From assembly GCF_002209535.1 (NCBI RefSeq), contig NZ_NJIG01000003.1, positions 124,001-188,000 on the forward strand: a stretch of DNA of 64,000 bases. The letters are read 5' to 3'. Source of the DNA: Achromobacter marplatensis (GTDB lineage: Bacteria > Pseudomonadota > Gammaproteobacteria > Burkholderiales > Burkholderiaceae_B). Made by a program: the position numbers and the translations under genes. Positions 41,690-50,076 of this stretch are shown in pieces (the first letter of the stretch is position 1; each line of letters begins with the position of its first letter). Under the pieces are notes generated by a model. The model was not told the origin of the DNA. It was given only the letters and a program-made list of their open reading frames with translations, and searched no databases.

Positions 41690-42985
41690 TTACACCTGCG
41701 CCAGCGCCTGTTCCAGGTCGGCGATCAGGTCATCGATGTGTTCGATGCCGATAGACAGGCGGACCGTCTCTTCCCGCACGCCGGCCTTTTGCAGCTCTTC
41801 GGGATTCAGCTGGCGGTGCGTGGTGGAGGCGGGGTGCGTGGCCAGCGACTTGGAGTCACCGATGTTGACCAGACGCGTGAACAGCTGCAGGGCATCCTGG
41901 AAGCGCGCACCGGCGTCGCGGCCGCCCTTCACGCCAAACGTGAACAGGCCCGGGACCTTGCCGCCCAGATACTTCTTCGCCAACGCGTGGTCGGGGTGAT
42001 CCGGCAGGCCGGCGTAGTTCACCCATTCCACCTTCGGATGCTCGCGCAGGAAGTTGGCGACCTTGACGGCGTTCTCGACGATGCGGTCCACCCGCAGCGC
42101 CAGCGTTTCAATGCCTTGCAGGATCTGGAACGAGTTGAACGGCGAGATCGCCGCGCCCGTGTTGCGCAGCGGCACGACACGCGCACGGCCGATGTAGGCA
42201 GCGGCGCCGAAGGCTTCGGTGTAGACCACGCCGTGGTAGCTGACGTCGGGTTCGTTCAGGCGCTTGAAGCGCGCCTTGTGTTCGGCCCACGGGAACTTGC
42301 CGGAGTCGATGATGGCGCCGCCCAGGCTGGTGCCGTGGCCGCCCAGGTACTTGGTCAACGACTGCACCACGATGTCCGCGCCGTGCTCGATCGGGCGCAG
42401 GAGGTACGGCGACGGTACGGTGTTGTCTACGATCAGCGGCAGGCCGTGGCGGTGGGCCACGTCGGCCAGCGCGGCGATGTCGGTGATGTTGCCCAGTGGG
42501 TTGCCGACCGATTCCGCGAAGATGGCCTTGGTGCGGTCATCGATCTGCGCTTCAAAAGCGGCCAGATCGCTGGGGTTGGCAAAGCGCGTGGTGATGCCGT
42601 ACTGCGGCAGCGTGTGCGCGAACAGGTTGTAGGTGCCGCCGTACAGCGTGCTGGACGAGACGATGTTGTCGCCCGCTTCGGCAATGGTCAGGATGGCGTA
42701 AGTGACCGCGGCCTGGCCCGAGGCCAGCGCCAGCGCGGCGATGCCGCCTTCCAGCGCCGCCACGCGCTGTTCCAGCACGTCGGTCGTGGGGTTCATGATG
42801 CGGGTATAGATGTTGCCCGGCACCTTCAGGTCGAACAGGTCGGCGCCATGCTGCGTATCGTCGAACGCGTAGGCAACCGTCTGATAGATGGGCACGGCAA
42901 CGGCGCGCGTCGTCGGATCGGGGCGGTAGCCGCCATGCACGGCAACGGTTTCCAGGCGCCAGTTGGGCTTCTTCGGTTCAGTCAT
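41690..42985 (-). CDS. metY: O-acetylhomoserine sulfhydrylase/aminocarboxypropyltransferase
   Basis: A 431-residue PLP enzyme of the Cys/Met-metabolism family that joins O-acetyl-L-homoserine and sulfide (or methanethiol) to give homocysteine (or methionine). AVHGGYRPDPTTRAVAVPIY opens the protein; ALASGQAAVTYAIL and SSSTLYGGTYNLFAH are cofactor-binding segments; the PLP Lys stands in QSLTKYLGGHGTSLGGAI. The roughly 430-residue length with a C-terminal RLSIGIEHIDDLIADL fits MetY rather than MetB/MetZ. It lies downstream of a cysteine-desulfurase-like gene and near the sulfonate-type ABC island, which supports a sulfur-assimilation role. Confidence 0.92.
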   Translation of the reverse strand: MTEPKKPNWRLETVAVHGGYRPDPTTRAVAVPIYQTVAYAFDDTQHGADLFDLKVPGNIYTRIMNPTTDVLEQRVAALEGGIAALALASGQAAVTYAILTIAEAGDNIVSSSTLYGGTYNLFAHTLPQYGITTRFANPSDLAAFEAQIDDRTKAIFAESVGNPLGNITDIAALADVAHRHGLPLIVDNTVPSPYLLRPIEHGADIVVQSLTKYLGGHGTSLGGAIIDSGKFPWAEHKARFKRLNEPDVSYHGVVYTEAFGAAAYIGRARVVPLRNTGAAISPFNSFQILQGIETLALRVDRIVENAVKVANFLREHPKVEWVNYAGLPDHPDHALAKKYLGGKVPGLFTFGVKGGRDAGARFQDALQLFTRLVNIGDSKSLATHPASTTHRQLNPEELQKAGVREETVRLSIGIEHIDDLIADLEQALAQV

Positions 42986-43021
42986 GTGTCTCTCCAGGAG
43001 ATGCGTTATTGATGATTCAGA

Positions 43022-44161
43022 TCAGACGGCAAGCGCGCGCGCGGCGCGCAAGATGCGTTCAACGTCTGCATGATTGTTATAGGCGCCGACGGACAAGCGC
43101 ACGTAACCATACTCCACTACGCTGGCCACCACGCCCGCTTGGCTCAAATGGGCCAAGGCGGCGGCGGGATCGGCCACGCGCAATGCCGTGGTGGTGCTGC
43201 GCAGCGCGGCGTCGGGCGGCGACACCACGTGCGCGCCCAATGCGCGCAAGCCCTCGCTGAGCGCTTGCGACAGTTCCAGGACCCAGGGTTCGATGCGCTC
43301 GGGTTGCGCGCCTTCGATCAGGTCCAAAGCGCCGGCCCAGCCGGCGATGCCGGGATAGTTGAGGTTGCCGGTTTCCAGCCGCCGGGCATCGCCCGCATCG
43401 GACACGCCCACCTGCCATTGCAGGCCGGTCTTGTCCAGCGTGGTCACGCCCGACGGGCCGATGTACAGCGGATCCAGCGCGTCCAGCAGCTTGGGCGACA
43501 CATGCAGCAGCCCCACACCCAGCGGGCCCAGCAAGCCCTTGTGCGCACCGCAAGCGAAGGCGTCCACACGCCATTCATCGACGTGGGCGCGCAACAAGCC
43601 CGCGCCCTGGATGCCGTCGACCACCAGCCATATGCCGCGTTCCGCGCAGCGGCGGCCCAGTTCGGCGATGTCGGTGCGCAAGCCCGTGCCGTACTGCACC
43701 CAAGACACCGCAATCAGGCGGGTGCGGGCGTCCACGTGCTGCCACAGATCATCGACCGTGTAGCGGTGCGATTGAGCTTGCGCCACCCGCACCTGCACGC
43801 CGCGGCGACGCAGGTTCAGCCAGGGCAAGGCGTTGGTGGGATGTTCCTGGTCGTCCACGATCAGGTTGTCGCCGTCCTGCCAGGCCAGGCCTTGCGCAAC
43901 GGTGTTCAAGCCTTCGGTGGTGTTCTTGGTGAAGGCCAGCCGGCGCGCCTCTCCGCCGATCAGGCGGGCCAGGCGCACACGCAGCGCATCGGCATCGCGC
44001 AGCCATTGCGGCTTGTCGCTGCGGGCGTGCGTGATGCCATCGAAGAAGGCCGCGACGGCGTCCGCCACCTTGGGCGACAGCGGGCTGGTGTAGGCGATGT
44101 TGGCGTAGGCCTTGTCACGCGTGATGGGAAACAACTGCCTGAATTCGTCCTGCCAGCTCAT
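43022..44161 (-). CDS. Class-V aminotransferase, cysteine-desulfurase-like
   Basis: A 379-residue PLP enzyme. AYANIAYTSPLSPKVADAVA opens it, LAFTKNTTEGLNTVAQGLAW is the cofactor-phosphate region, and the PLP Lys stands in DAFACGAHKGLLGPLGVGLL. The branch is that of IscS/SufS relatives with isopenicillin-N-epimerase-like spacing. No clear catalytic Cys loop is seen near the C terminus, so desulfurase activity is not assured; a lyase or epimerase is possible. The start has GGAAGG 8 bases ahead; an upstream ATG (44185) is less good. It leads the metY/hydrolase set. Confidence 0.85.
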   Translation of the reverse strand: MSWQDEFRQLFPITRDKAYANIAYTSPLSPKVADAVAAFFDGITHARSDKPQWLRDADALRVRLARLIGGEARRLAFTKNTTEGLNTVAQGLAWQDGDNLIVDDQEHPTNALPWLNLRRRGVQVRVAQAQSHRYTVDDLWQHVDARTRLIAVSWVQYGTGLRTDIAELGRRCAERGIWLVVDGIQGAGLLRAHVDEWRVDAFACGAHKGLLGPLGVGLLHVSPKLLDALDPLYIGPSGVTTLDKTGLQWQVGVSDAGDARRLETGNLNYPGIAGWAGALDLIEGAQPERIEPWVLELSQALSEGLRALGAHVVSPPDAALRSTTTALRVADPAAALAHLSQAGVVASVVEYGYVRLSVGAYNNHADVERILRAARALAV

Positions 44162-44330
44162 GCGCGACCTTCCGTGTGAATGCAACTTGGTATGCCGGAA
44201 TTCTAGGTATATGACGCGAATCTGGATAAGGCTAAGTTCTTATATTCATATGACCATATAGTCGCTCGAAAAACGCCGTCGGCCCCATAGAATTCATGCC
44301 TTTCTTGCATACACACAATACGGGAACGGC

Positions 44331-45353
44331 ATGCGATTGACTCAACTCTTCAAGGCGGCGGGCGTCGCCGCGGCGCTGACGATTGCCGGCGCGGCGCACG
44401 CCGGCACGGTGGACACCATCAAGAAGCGCGGCGAACTGGTGTGCGGCGTCAGCCAGGGTTCGGCGGGGCTTTCCATTGCCGACAAGCAAGGCCGCTGGAC
44501 GGGCCTGGACGCGGACCTGTGCCGTGCGCTGGCCGCCGCCGTGTTGGGTGACCCCGAGAAAACGCGCTTCGTCCCGCTGAGTTCGCAGCAGCGCTTCCCG
44601 GCGCTGCAGTCGGGCGAGATCGACGTGCTGAACCGCAACACGACCATCACGTCCAGCCGCGACGCGGGTCTGGGCATCGTGTCCGCCGGCATCGTCTTCT
44701 ATGACGGCCAGGGCTTCCTGGTGCCGCGCAAGCTGGGCGTGAAAAGCGCCACCGAACTGGATGGCGCGCAGGTCTGCGTGCAGCCCGGCACGGTCAACGA
44801 ACAGAACCTGGTCGACTACTTCAAGAAGCAAAAGCTCACGTACCGCCCGGTGGTGATCGAGAACCTGGTGGAACTGGAGCAGGCTTTCTATGCGGGCCGT
44901 TGCGACGTCTATCTGTCGGACGCCTCGACGTTGGCTGCCAGCCGCGCCGCGCGGGCCGGCAAGCCCGACGACTTCGTGATCTTGCCCGAGCGCATCAACA
45001 AATCGCCGCTGGGTCCGTTCGTGCGGCAGGATGACGCCAACTGGGCCGCCATCGTGCGCTGGACCGTCAACGCGCTGGTCGCCGCCGAAGAGCTAGGCAT
45101 CACGGCGAAGAATGCCGACAGCCAGACGCAAAGCACCGACGCGCAAGTGCGCCGCCTGCTGGGCGTGGAGCCGGGCATCGGCAAGAGCTTCGGCCTGGAC
45201 GAAAGCTGGGCGAAGAACGCCATCAAGGCCGTGGGCAACTACGGCGAAGTGTGGGACCGCAACCTGGGCGCGGCCACGCCGCTGAAGCTGGACCGCGGCC
45301 TGAACGCGCAGTGGAACCAGGGCGGCCTGCTGTATTCGCCGCCGTTCCAGTGA
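44331..45353 (+). CDS. Amino-acid ABC transporter binding protein (AapJ-like)
   Basis: A 340-residue exported binding protein. The signal peptide (about 1-24, FKAAGVAAALTIAGAAHAG) precedes TVDTIKKRGELVCGVSQGSA, then GRWTGLDADLCRALAAAVLG and LNRNTTITSSRDAGLGI, the hallmarks of the AapJ/general L-amino-acid class; the Cys pair around LVCGV and DADLC is usual. A GGGAA site precedes the ATG. A good terminator separates it from the permease gene, which would raise the level of this protein over the permease. Amino-acid choice is unknown; a sulfur amino acid is plausible from the neighbours. Confidence 0.9.
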   Translation: MRLTQLFKAAGVAAALTIAGAAHAGTVDTIKKRGELVCGVSQGSAGLSIADKQGRWTGLDADLCRALAAAVLGDPEKTRFVPLSSQQRFPALQSGEIDVLNRNTTITSSRDAGLGIVSAGIVFYDGQGFLVPRKLGVKSATELDGAQVCVQPGTVNEQNLVDYFKKQKLTYRPVVIENLVELEQAFYAGRCDVYLSDASTLAASRAARAGKPDDFVILPERINKSPLGPFVRQDDANWAAIVRWTVNALVAAEELGITAKNADSQTQSTDAQVRRLLGVEPGIGKSFGLDESWAKNAIKAVGNYGEVWDRNLGAATPLKLDRGLNAQWNQGGLLYSPPFQ

Positions 45354-45375
45354 GTGTGATCCCCTGAACGCGGCA

Positions 45376-45398
45376 GGCGGGCCTTTGGCCCGCCTTTT
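45376..45398 (+). terminator. Rho-independent terminator/attenuator inside the amino-acid importer operon
   Basis: GGCGGGCC-TTT-GGCCCGCC followed by TTTT: a perfect 8-bp GC stem with T-run, between the binding-protein stop and the permease start. Partial termination here would give more binding protein than permease. Confidence 0.75.
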
Positions 45399-45416
45399 GC
45401 ATTGGCACCGGCCATC

Positions 45417-47576
45417 ATGACTGCAACGACCCTTCCCTTCCCCCCTCCTGGCCCGCTGCGCCGCTGGCTGCCGTCGGTAGCCTGGATCCTGGCGCTGGGC
45501 GGCATGGCCGCCGTGCTGCTGCTGCACATTGAATCCGTACAGACGGCGCGCGGCATCCAGGGCGGATTCGGCTTCCTGTTCCAATCCGCGGGCTTTCGCA
45601 TTTCGGAAAGCCTGCTCGCCGTCTCGCCCGACGATCCTTACTGGATGTCCATCGCGGCCGGCCTGGTCAATACACTTACCGTGGCGGCCGTGGCCATTCC
45701 GCTTGCGACCGCGTTGGGCATCGCGCTGGGCCTCATGCGCCTGTCGTCCCATGCCTTGACCGCGCGCTGCGCCGCCGCCATCATCGCGCCGCTGCGCAAC
45801 ACGCCGGTGCTGCTGCAACTGTTCGTCTGGTACGGCTTGCTGCTGCGGCTGCCGGACCTGCGGCAAGCGTGGTCGCCGCTGCCTTCCGTGCTGCTGTCCA
45901 ACCGTGGGTTGGCGCTGCCCGCCGTGCAGGGCTGGCTGCCGTATGCCGCCGTCCTGCTGCTTGCCGTGGCGCTGGCCTGGCGTGCCAGGCGCCGCTGGGG
46001 CAACGGCGCGGCACTCGCCGCATTGGCCGTCGCCGCCTTGGCCTGGGCCTTGCTGCCCGCCATGCAGGTAGACCTGCCGGTCAAACGCGGCTTGGGGCTG
46101 CAAGGCGGCTGGCAGCCCAGCATCGAATTCGCGGCGCTGCTGATCGGTTTGGTCGTCTTTCATGCGGCCTACATCGCCGACATCGTGCGCGCCTCGGTCC
46201 GCGCGGTGCCCGTCGGGCTGGTCGAGGCGGGCCAGGCAATGGGCCTCGCGCCTTGGGGCGTGCTGCGGCTGGTGATCGCCCCCTACGCCACGCGCGTCGC
46301 CCTGCCCCCCTACGCAAACCAGTGCCTGGCACTGGTGAAGAACAGCACGCTGGCGATCGCGATCGGCTACCAGGAATTGATGGCCGTCATCAACACCGCC
46401 ATCACCCAGACCGGCCTGGCGCTGGAGGGCATTGCATTGGCCGTAGCGGTCTATCTGACGCTGGCGCTGGTGCTGGGCGGGGGCCTGTCGGCCTGGAACG
46501 CGCGCAATACCCGGCACGGCCCTGGCGACACGCACGGCGCGCGACTGAGCGACCGCCCCTTGTGGCGCGCAACGGGAAGCAACCCGCATCCGTGGCGCGG
46601 CAAAGTCCTGTCGACGGTGTTGGCCGTGCTGCTGGCCGCGGTGGCCTGGACAATGCTGGACTGGGCCGTGTTGCGGGCCGTCTGGCTGGGCGACCCTGCG
46701 GCCTGCGCCAACGCTGCCGGCGCCTGCTGGGCCGCCGTGGGGGAAAACCTGCCGCTGCTCTTCTTCGGCACCATGTCGCCCGCCGACCGCTACCCGGCCT
46801 TCATCGCCTGCGCGGCGCTGCTGGGCGGAATCGGCTTGACGCTGGGCGCGCGCCGCCTGCCCGCCCGCGCGCGCGCCGCAGCGCTGGCCATCCTGTTGCT
46901 GATCGTCATCAGCGCCCTGACTGGTTGGCCGTGGGGCGGCGCCCTGATCGGCCCGCAGCGCTGGGGCGGCTTGCTGGTGACGTTGATCCTGGCCATCGCC
47001 GCCTTGGCCGCCGCCGTGCCGCTGGCCTTTGCGCTGGCCCTGCTACGCCGCTCCGGCAGTCGCGCAGGTTCGCTCGCTGCCGCCGGCCTGATTGAAGCCG
47101 TGCGCGGCGTTCCGCTGGTGACGCAACTGCTGTTCGCATCCTTTGTGCTGCCCATGCTGCTGGGCGGCGGGGTCTCGAAGTTCAGCATGGCGCTGGCCGC
47201 GCTGACACTGCACACGGCTTGCCTGCTGGCCGAAGTGCTGCGCGGCGCGTTGCAAGCCATCCCGCCTGGCCAGATGATGGCGGCGCGGGCGCTGGGCATG
47301 CGCCCCGCCCCGGCCTATGCCTCGGTCATCTGGCCGCAGGCCCGCCGCATTGCCGCGCCGGCCGCGCTGGGCGTCTTCGTGGGCGCCGTCAAAGACACAT
47401 CCCTGGTCAGCATCATCGGCGTGTTCGATGTGCTGGGCGCGGCCAAGGCGGTGGTCGCCGGAACCGAATGGCGGCCCTACCACGTCGAAGTCTATCTGGC
47501 GGTGGCGCTACTGTACTTCGCGGCCAGCCTGGCGTTGTCGAAGGTTGCGCGGCGGATGGAGGCCCGCGCCGCCTAG
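45417..47576 (+). CDS. Amino-acid ABC permease: AapQ-like and AapM-like subunits fused
   Basis: A 719-residue membrane protein that joins the two permease subunits usually encoded as separate aapQ and aapM. The N-terminal half (about 1-370) has AapQ marks: SVQTARGIQGGFGFLFQSAG, APLRNTPVLLQLFVWYGLLL and an EAA loop EAGQAMGLAPWGVLRLVIAP. The second half (about 400-719) has an AapM opening around WTMLDWAVLRAVWLG, an EAVRGVPLVTQLLFASFVLP helix and a second EAA loop MAARALGMRPAPAYASVIWP. The linker, about residues 365-400, carries no stop, frameshift or ambiguous base. No AapP ATPase follows; the next gene is convergent. ATG at 45417 was preferred to a TTG five codons upstream. Confidence 0.88.
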   Translation: MTATTLPFPPPGPLRRWLPSVAWILALGGMAAVLLLHIESVQTARGIQGGFGFLFQSAGFRISESLLAVSPDDPYWMSIAAGLVNTLTVAAVAIPLATALGIALGLMRLSSHALTARCAAAIIAPLRNTPVLLQLFVWYGLLLRLPDLRQAWSPLPSVLLSNRGLALPAVQGWLPYAAVLLLAVALAWRARRRWGNGAALAALAVAALAWALLPAMQVDLPVKRGLGLQGGWQPSIEFAALLIGLVVFHAAYIADIVRASVRAVPVGLVEAGQAMGLAPWGVLRLVIAPYATRVALPPYANQCLALVKNSTLAIAIGYQELMAVINTAITQTGLALEGIALAVAVYLTLALVLGGGLSAWNARNTRHGPGDTHGARLSDRPLWRATGSNPHPWRGKVLSTVLAVLLAAVAWTMLDWAVLRAVWLGDPAACANAAGACWAAVGENLPLLFFGTMSPADRYPAFIACAALLGGIGLTLGARRLPARARAAALAILLLIVISALTGWPWGGALIGPQRWGGLLVTLILAIAALAAAVPLAFALALLRRSGSRAGSLAAAGLIEAVRGVPLVTQLLFASFVLPMLLGGGVSKFSMALAALTLHTACLLAEVLRGALQAIPPGQMMAARALGMRPAPAYASVIWPQARRIAAPAALGVFVGAVKDTSLVSIIGVFDVLGAAKAVVAGTEWRPYHVEVYLAVALLYFAASLALSKVARRMEARAA

Positions 47577-47587
47577 AATGCGCCGAC

Positions 47588-47989
47588 TCAGCCCTTGTTC
47601 AACGCCGCGGCGGCCTTGATCAATGCCTTGAACGCCTTTTCATCGATGTCGTCGCCTTCATGGATGTCGATGGCGCGGCGCGTGTTGCCCTCCAGGCTGG
47701 CGTTGAACAGCCCCGCCGGATCGGCCAGCGCCGCTCCCTTGGCGAAGGTCAGCTTCACCGCCGCCTTGTAGGTTTCGCCCGTGCAGAGGATGCCGCCATG
47801 CTCCCATACCGGCACCCCGCGCCATTTCCAGGTTTCGGCCACGTCCGGGACGGCCTGCTTGATCCACTTTCTGACCTGGGCCAGCGCGTCGCCGCGCCAG
47901 TCGTCCAGTTCGCGGATCCTGGCGTCGATCTTCTCGGAAGCGGTAGCGTCCTGCTCCGCGCCGGCTGCCTTGCTGGTCTTTGTTGCCAT
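47588..47989 (-). CDS. DUF1801-domain protein
   Basis: A 133-residue soluble protein of the DUF1801 (YdhG-like) fold: RIRELDDWRGDALAQVRKWI opens the domain, with VAETWKWRGVPVWEHGGILC as the conserved core and YKAAVKLTFAKGAAL following. A short Ala/Lys/Asp-rich leader precedes it. Function is not established for the family; iron-chaperone-like and other ideas exist. It is convergent with the permease gene, 11 bases away. Confidence 0.85.
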   Translation of the reverse strand: MATKTSKAAGAEQDATASEKIDARIRELDDWRGDALAQVRKWIKQAVPDVAETWKWRGVPVWEHGGILCTGETYKAAVKLTFAKGAALADPAGLFNASLEGNTRRAIDIHEGDDIDEKAFKALIKAAAALNKG

Positions 47990-48017
47990 GCCTGTCGCCC
48001 TCCTCGTCGGGATGGAA

Positions 48018-48989
48018 TCAGCCCGCCCGCGAACCGAGCGGCGTGCGGTTCAGAAATCGGTCGAAGGCGCTGAGATACGCCGCCTCCGCCGCGGTCAGCT
48101 TGCGCTGCTTGTGCCAGGTCAGGAACACGTCCATCTCGGCCACGGATTCGGCCGGCGGCAGCCGCCGCAGTTCACCGTTGACCACATCCTGGCGGATCAG
48201 GTGTTCCGGCAGGAAGCTCAGCCCGATGCCGGCCACCACCATGCGCCGAACCTCTTCGATGTTGGACGAGGTGCCGACGATCCGGCCGGTGAAACCCTGC
48301 TGGTCCCGGAAGATGGTCAGCGGCGACAACGTGTCGCCGATCTGGTCGCTGGCGAAGCACACGAAGTTCTGATCCATCAGGTCTTCGATGCTGACCCGCT
48401 GCTTGGAGAACAGCGGATGATGGCGCCCGCAGACGACGGCGTAGTGGTGGCGCAGGAACAGGCGCCGTTCCAGTCCCTCGACGGGTTTGCGGCACAGGCA
48501 GATGCCCAGTGCGGGCACGCGTTTGGTCAGCGCGTCCAGGATGGCCGCGCTGGGCAGCACGTCCATATGGAATTCGATCTTCGGGTAGCGCCGATGAAAC
48601 TGCGCCAGGAAGTCGTCGTAGGCCGGGCTTTGCACCTTGCTCATCACCAGCAAGCGCAACGTGCCCGCGATTTCGGCCTTGTCCTGGATAGCGGCATTTT
48701 CGATGCGCGCCATGGTGCCGTACATGTCCCGGGCGATCGCGTAGACCTCGTCGCCCAGGCCGGTCAGCCGGAATTCGCCATTGCGGCGATGCAGCAACAT
48801 GCCGCCCACCGCGTCTTCCAGCCGCTTGAGCGCCTGGCTGACCGCGGGTTGGCTCAGATGCAGCGCCTGCGCGGCGCGGCCGACCCCGCGTTCCTGCACC
48901 ACGAACATGAAGGTGCGCAGCAGGTTCCAGTCCATGCGCTCGGGCGCAAGCGGCAATGAGGTGGGATTTCGGGCGGGCGGCTGGGGCAT
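48018..48989 (-). CDS. LysR-family transcriptional regulator
   Basis: A 323-residue regulator from the ATG given, or 305 residues if it starts at the MDWNLLRTF Met (48935), the usual start of its relatives. The HTH reads MDWNLLRTFMFVVQERGVGR and AAQALHLSQPAVSQALKRLE. The effector domain follows, with a central Cys pair in LGICLCRKPVEG and NFVCFASDQIGDTLS. It is the last gene of the leftward MHS transporter/acetylpolyamine hydrolase set, unlike most LysR genes, which are divergent. The palindrome at 51487-51503 upstream of the transporter may be its site. Confidence 0.9.
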   Translation of the reverse strand: MPQPPARNPTSLPLAPERMDWNLLRTFMFVVQERGVGRAAQALHLSQPAVSQALKRLEDAVGGMLLHRRNGEFRLTGLGDEVYAIARDMYGTMARIENAAIQDKAEIAGTLRLLVMSKVQSPAYDDFLAQFHRRYPKIEFHMDVLPSAAILDALTKRVPALGICLCRKPVEGLERRLFLRHHYAVVCGRHHPLFSKQRVSIEDLMDQNFVCFASDQIGDTLSPLTIFRDQQGFTGRIVGTSSNIEEVRRMVVAGIGLSFLPEHLIRQDVVNGELRRLPPAESVAEMDVFLTWHKQRKLTAAEAAYLSAFDRFLNRTPLGSRAG

Positions 48990-49056
48990 GGCGTCGCGTA
49001 CGGGGTCCGGGAAAAGACAGGATCGAACCCACGCAAGCGACGCCGCGTCCCAGTGC

Positions 49057-50076
49057 TCAGACGCCGGCCAGCCCCGCAAAAAACCGCGACGCGTTGGATT
49101 CCAACCCTTCGATATAGTAGCCGCCTTCCTGCACGATCAGGGTCGGAAGCCGCAGGCTGCCCACCTCGCGGCCCAGGCGCTCGAAGCCGTCTTCCGTGAC
49201 GCTGACCATGGCTTGGGGGTCTTTCTCGAAAATATCGAAACCCAGCGACAGCACCAGCGCGTCAGGCTGGAACAGTTCGATCGCGCGGCGCGCCTGAGCC
49301 AGGCGTTCGAAGAACACCGATTCTGGCGACCCGTGCGGCATCGGCAGGTTGACGTTGTAGCCATAGCCCTCGCCCGCCCCGCGTTCGTCCTCGAAGCCCG
49401 CGACCACGGGATAGAAGTTCTCGGGATCGCCGTGGATCGACACGTAGAGCACATCGCTGCGTTCGTAGAAGATCTCCTGGATGCCCTGGCCGTGGTGCAT
49501 GTCGGTATCCAGGATGGCCACGCGCTGATACTTCGAACGCAAGCGCTGGGCGGCGATGGCGGCATTGTTCAAATAGCAGAACCCGCCAGCCGCGTCACGA
49601 CGCGCATGGTGGCCGGGCGGCCGGCAGATCGCGTAGGCGTGGCGGTCGCCCACCAGCACGGCCTCGGCCCCGGCGACGGCGCACTGCGCCGACCAATAGG
49701 CCGACTGCCAGGTTTGCGGACCTACCGGGCAACTGCCATCGGCCAGGTAGCGGCCGGCCTTGGCCAGCACGCCGCGCAGCGCGTTGGGTTCGCGCACGAA
49801 CACGTTGGAGACGACTTCGCCGCCCCAGTCGCCCGGCAGCTTCATCCAGTCCTCATGGGCGCTTTGCAGGAACTGCAGATAGTCCAGGGAATGCACGGCC
49901 GACAACGCGCCTGCCCCATGGTCGGCCGGCGCCTGCACGTCGAACCCCAGCTTGCGCGCCGCCTGCACCAGGCCGTCCAGACGCGCCGGCACTTCCTGGG
50001 GCGTGCGCATCTTGCCGCGCGAAAAATACGTCTGTGGATGGTGCAGCTTCTGGTCGTCGTGAAAAAATGCCTTCAT
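49057..50076 (-). CDS. Acetylpolyamine amidohydrolase (histone-deacetylase superfamily)
   Basis: A 339-residue zinc hydrolase of the arginase/deacetylase fold. Active-site marks are complete: AICRPPGHHARRDAAGGFCY with the His-His pair, AILDTDMHHGQGIQEIFYER with the Asp and His zinc ligands, and LVLSLGFDIFEKDPQA with the third. MKAFFHDDQKLHHPQTYFSR is the typical start of the acetylpolyamine amidohydrolase (ApaH-like) branch. It removes acetyl groups from polyamines such as N-acetylputrescine or N-acetylcadaverine. Its ATG overlaps the transporter stop by 4 bases, so uptake and deacetylation are coupled. Confidence 0.9.
   Translation of the reverse strand: MKAFFHDDQKLHHPQTYFSRGKMRTPQEVPARLDGLVQAARKLGFDVQAPADHGAGALSAVHSLDYLQFLQSAHEDWMKLPGDWGGEVVSNVFVREPNALRGVLAKAGRYLADGSCPVGPQTWQSAYWSAQCAVAGAEAVLVGDRHAYAICRPPGHHARRDAAGGFCYLNNAAIAAQRLRSKYQRVAILDTDMHHGQGIQEIFYERSDVLYVSIHGDPENFYPVVAGFEDERGAGEGYGYNVNLPMPHGSPESVFFERLAQARRAIELFQPDALVLSLGFDIFEKDPQAMVSVTEDGFERLGREVGSLRLPTLIVQEGGYYIEGLESNASRFFAGLAGV

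Noticed and set aside
42986..43021. A SAM or other riboswitch ahead of metY
   Set aside because: Only 36 bases separate metY from the upstream gene, too few for such an element.
45402..45416. TTG start five codons before the ATG of the fused permease
   Set aside because: The ATG at 45417 begins a more usual N terminus.
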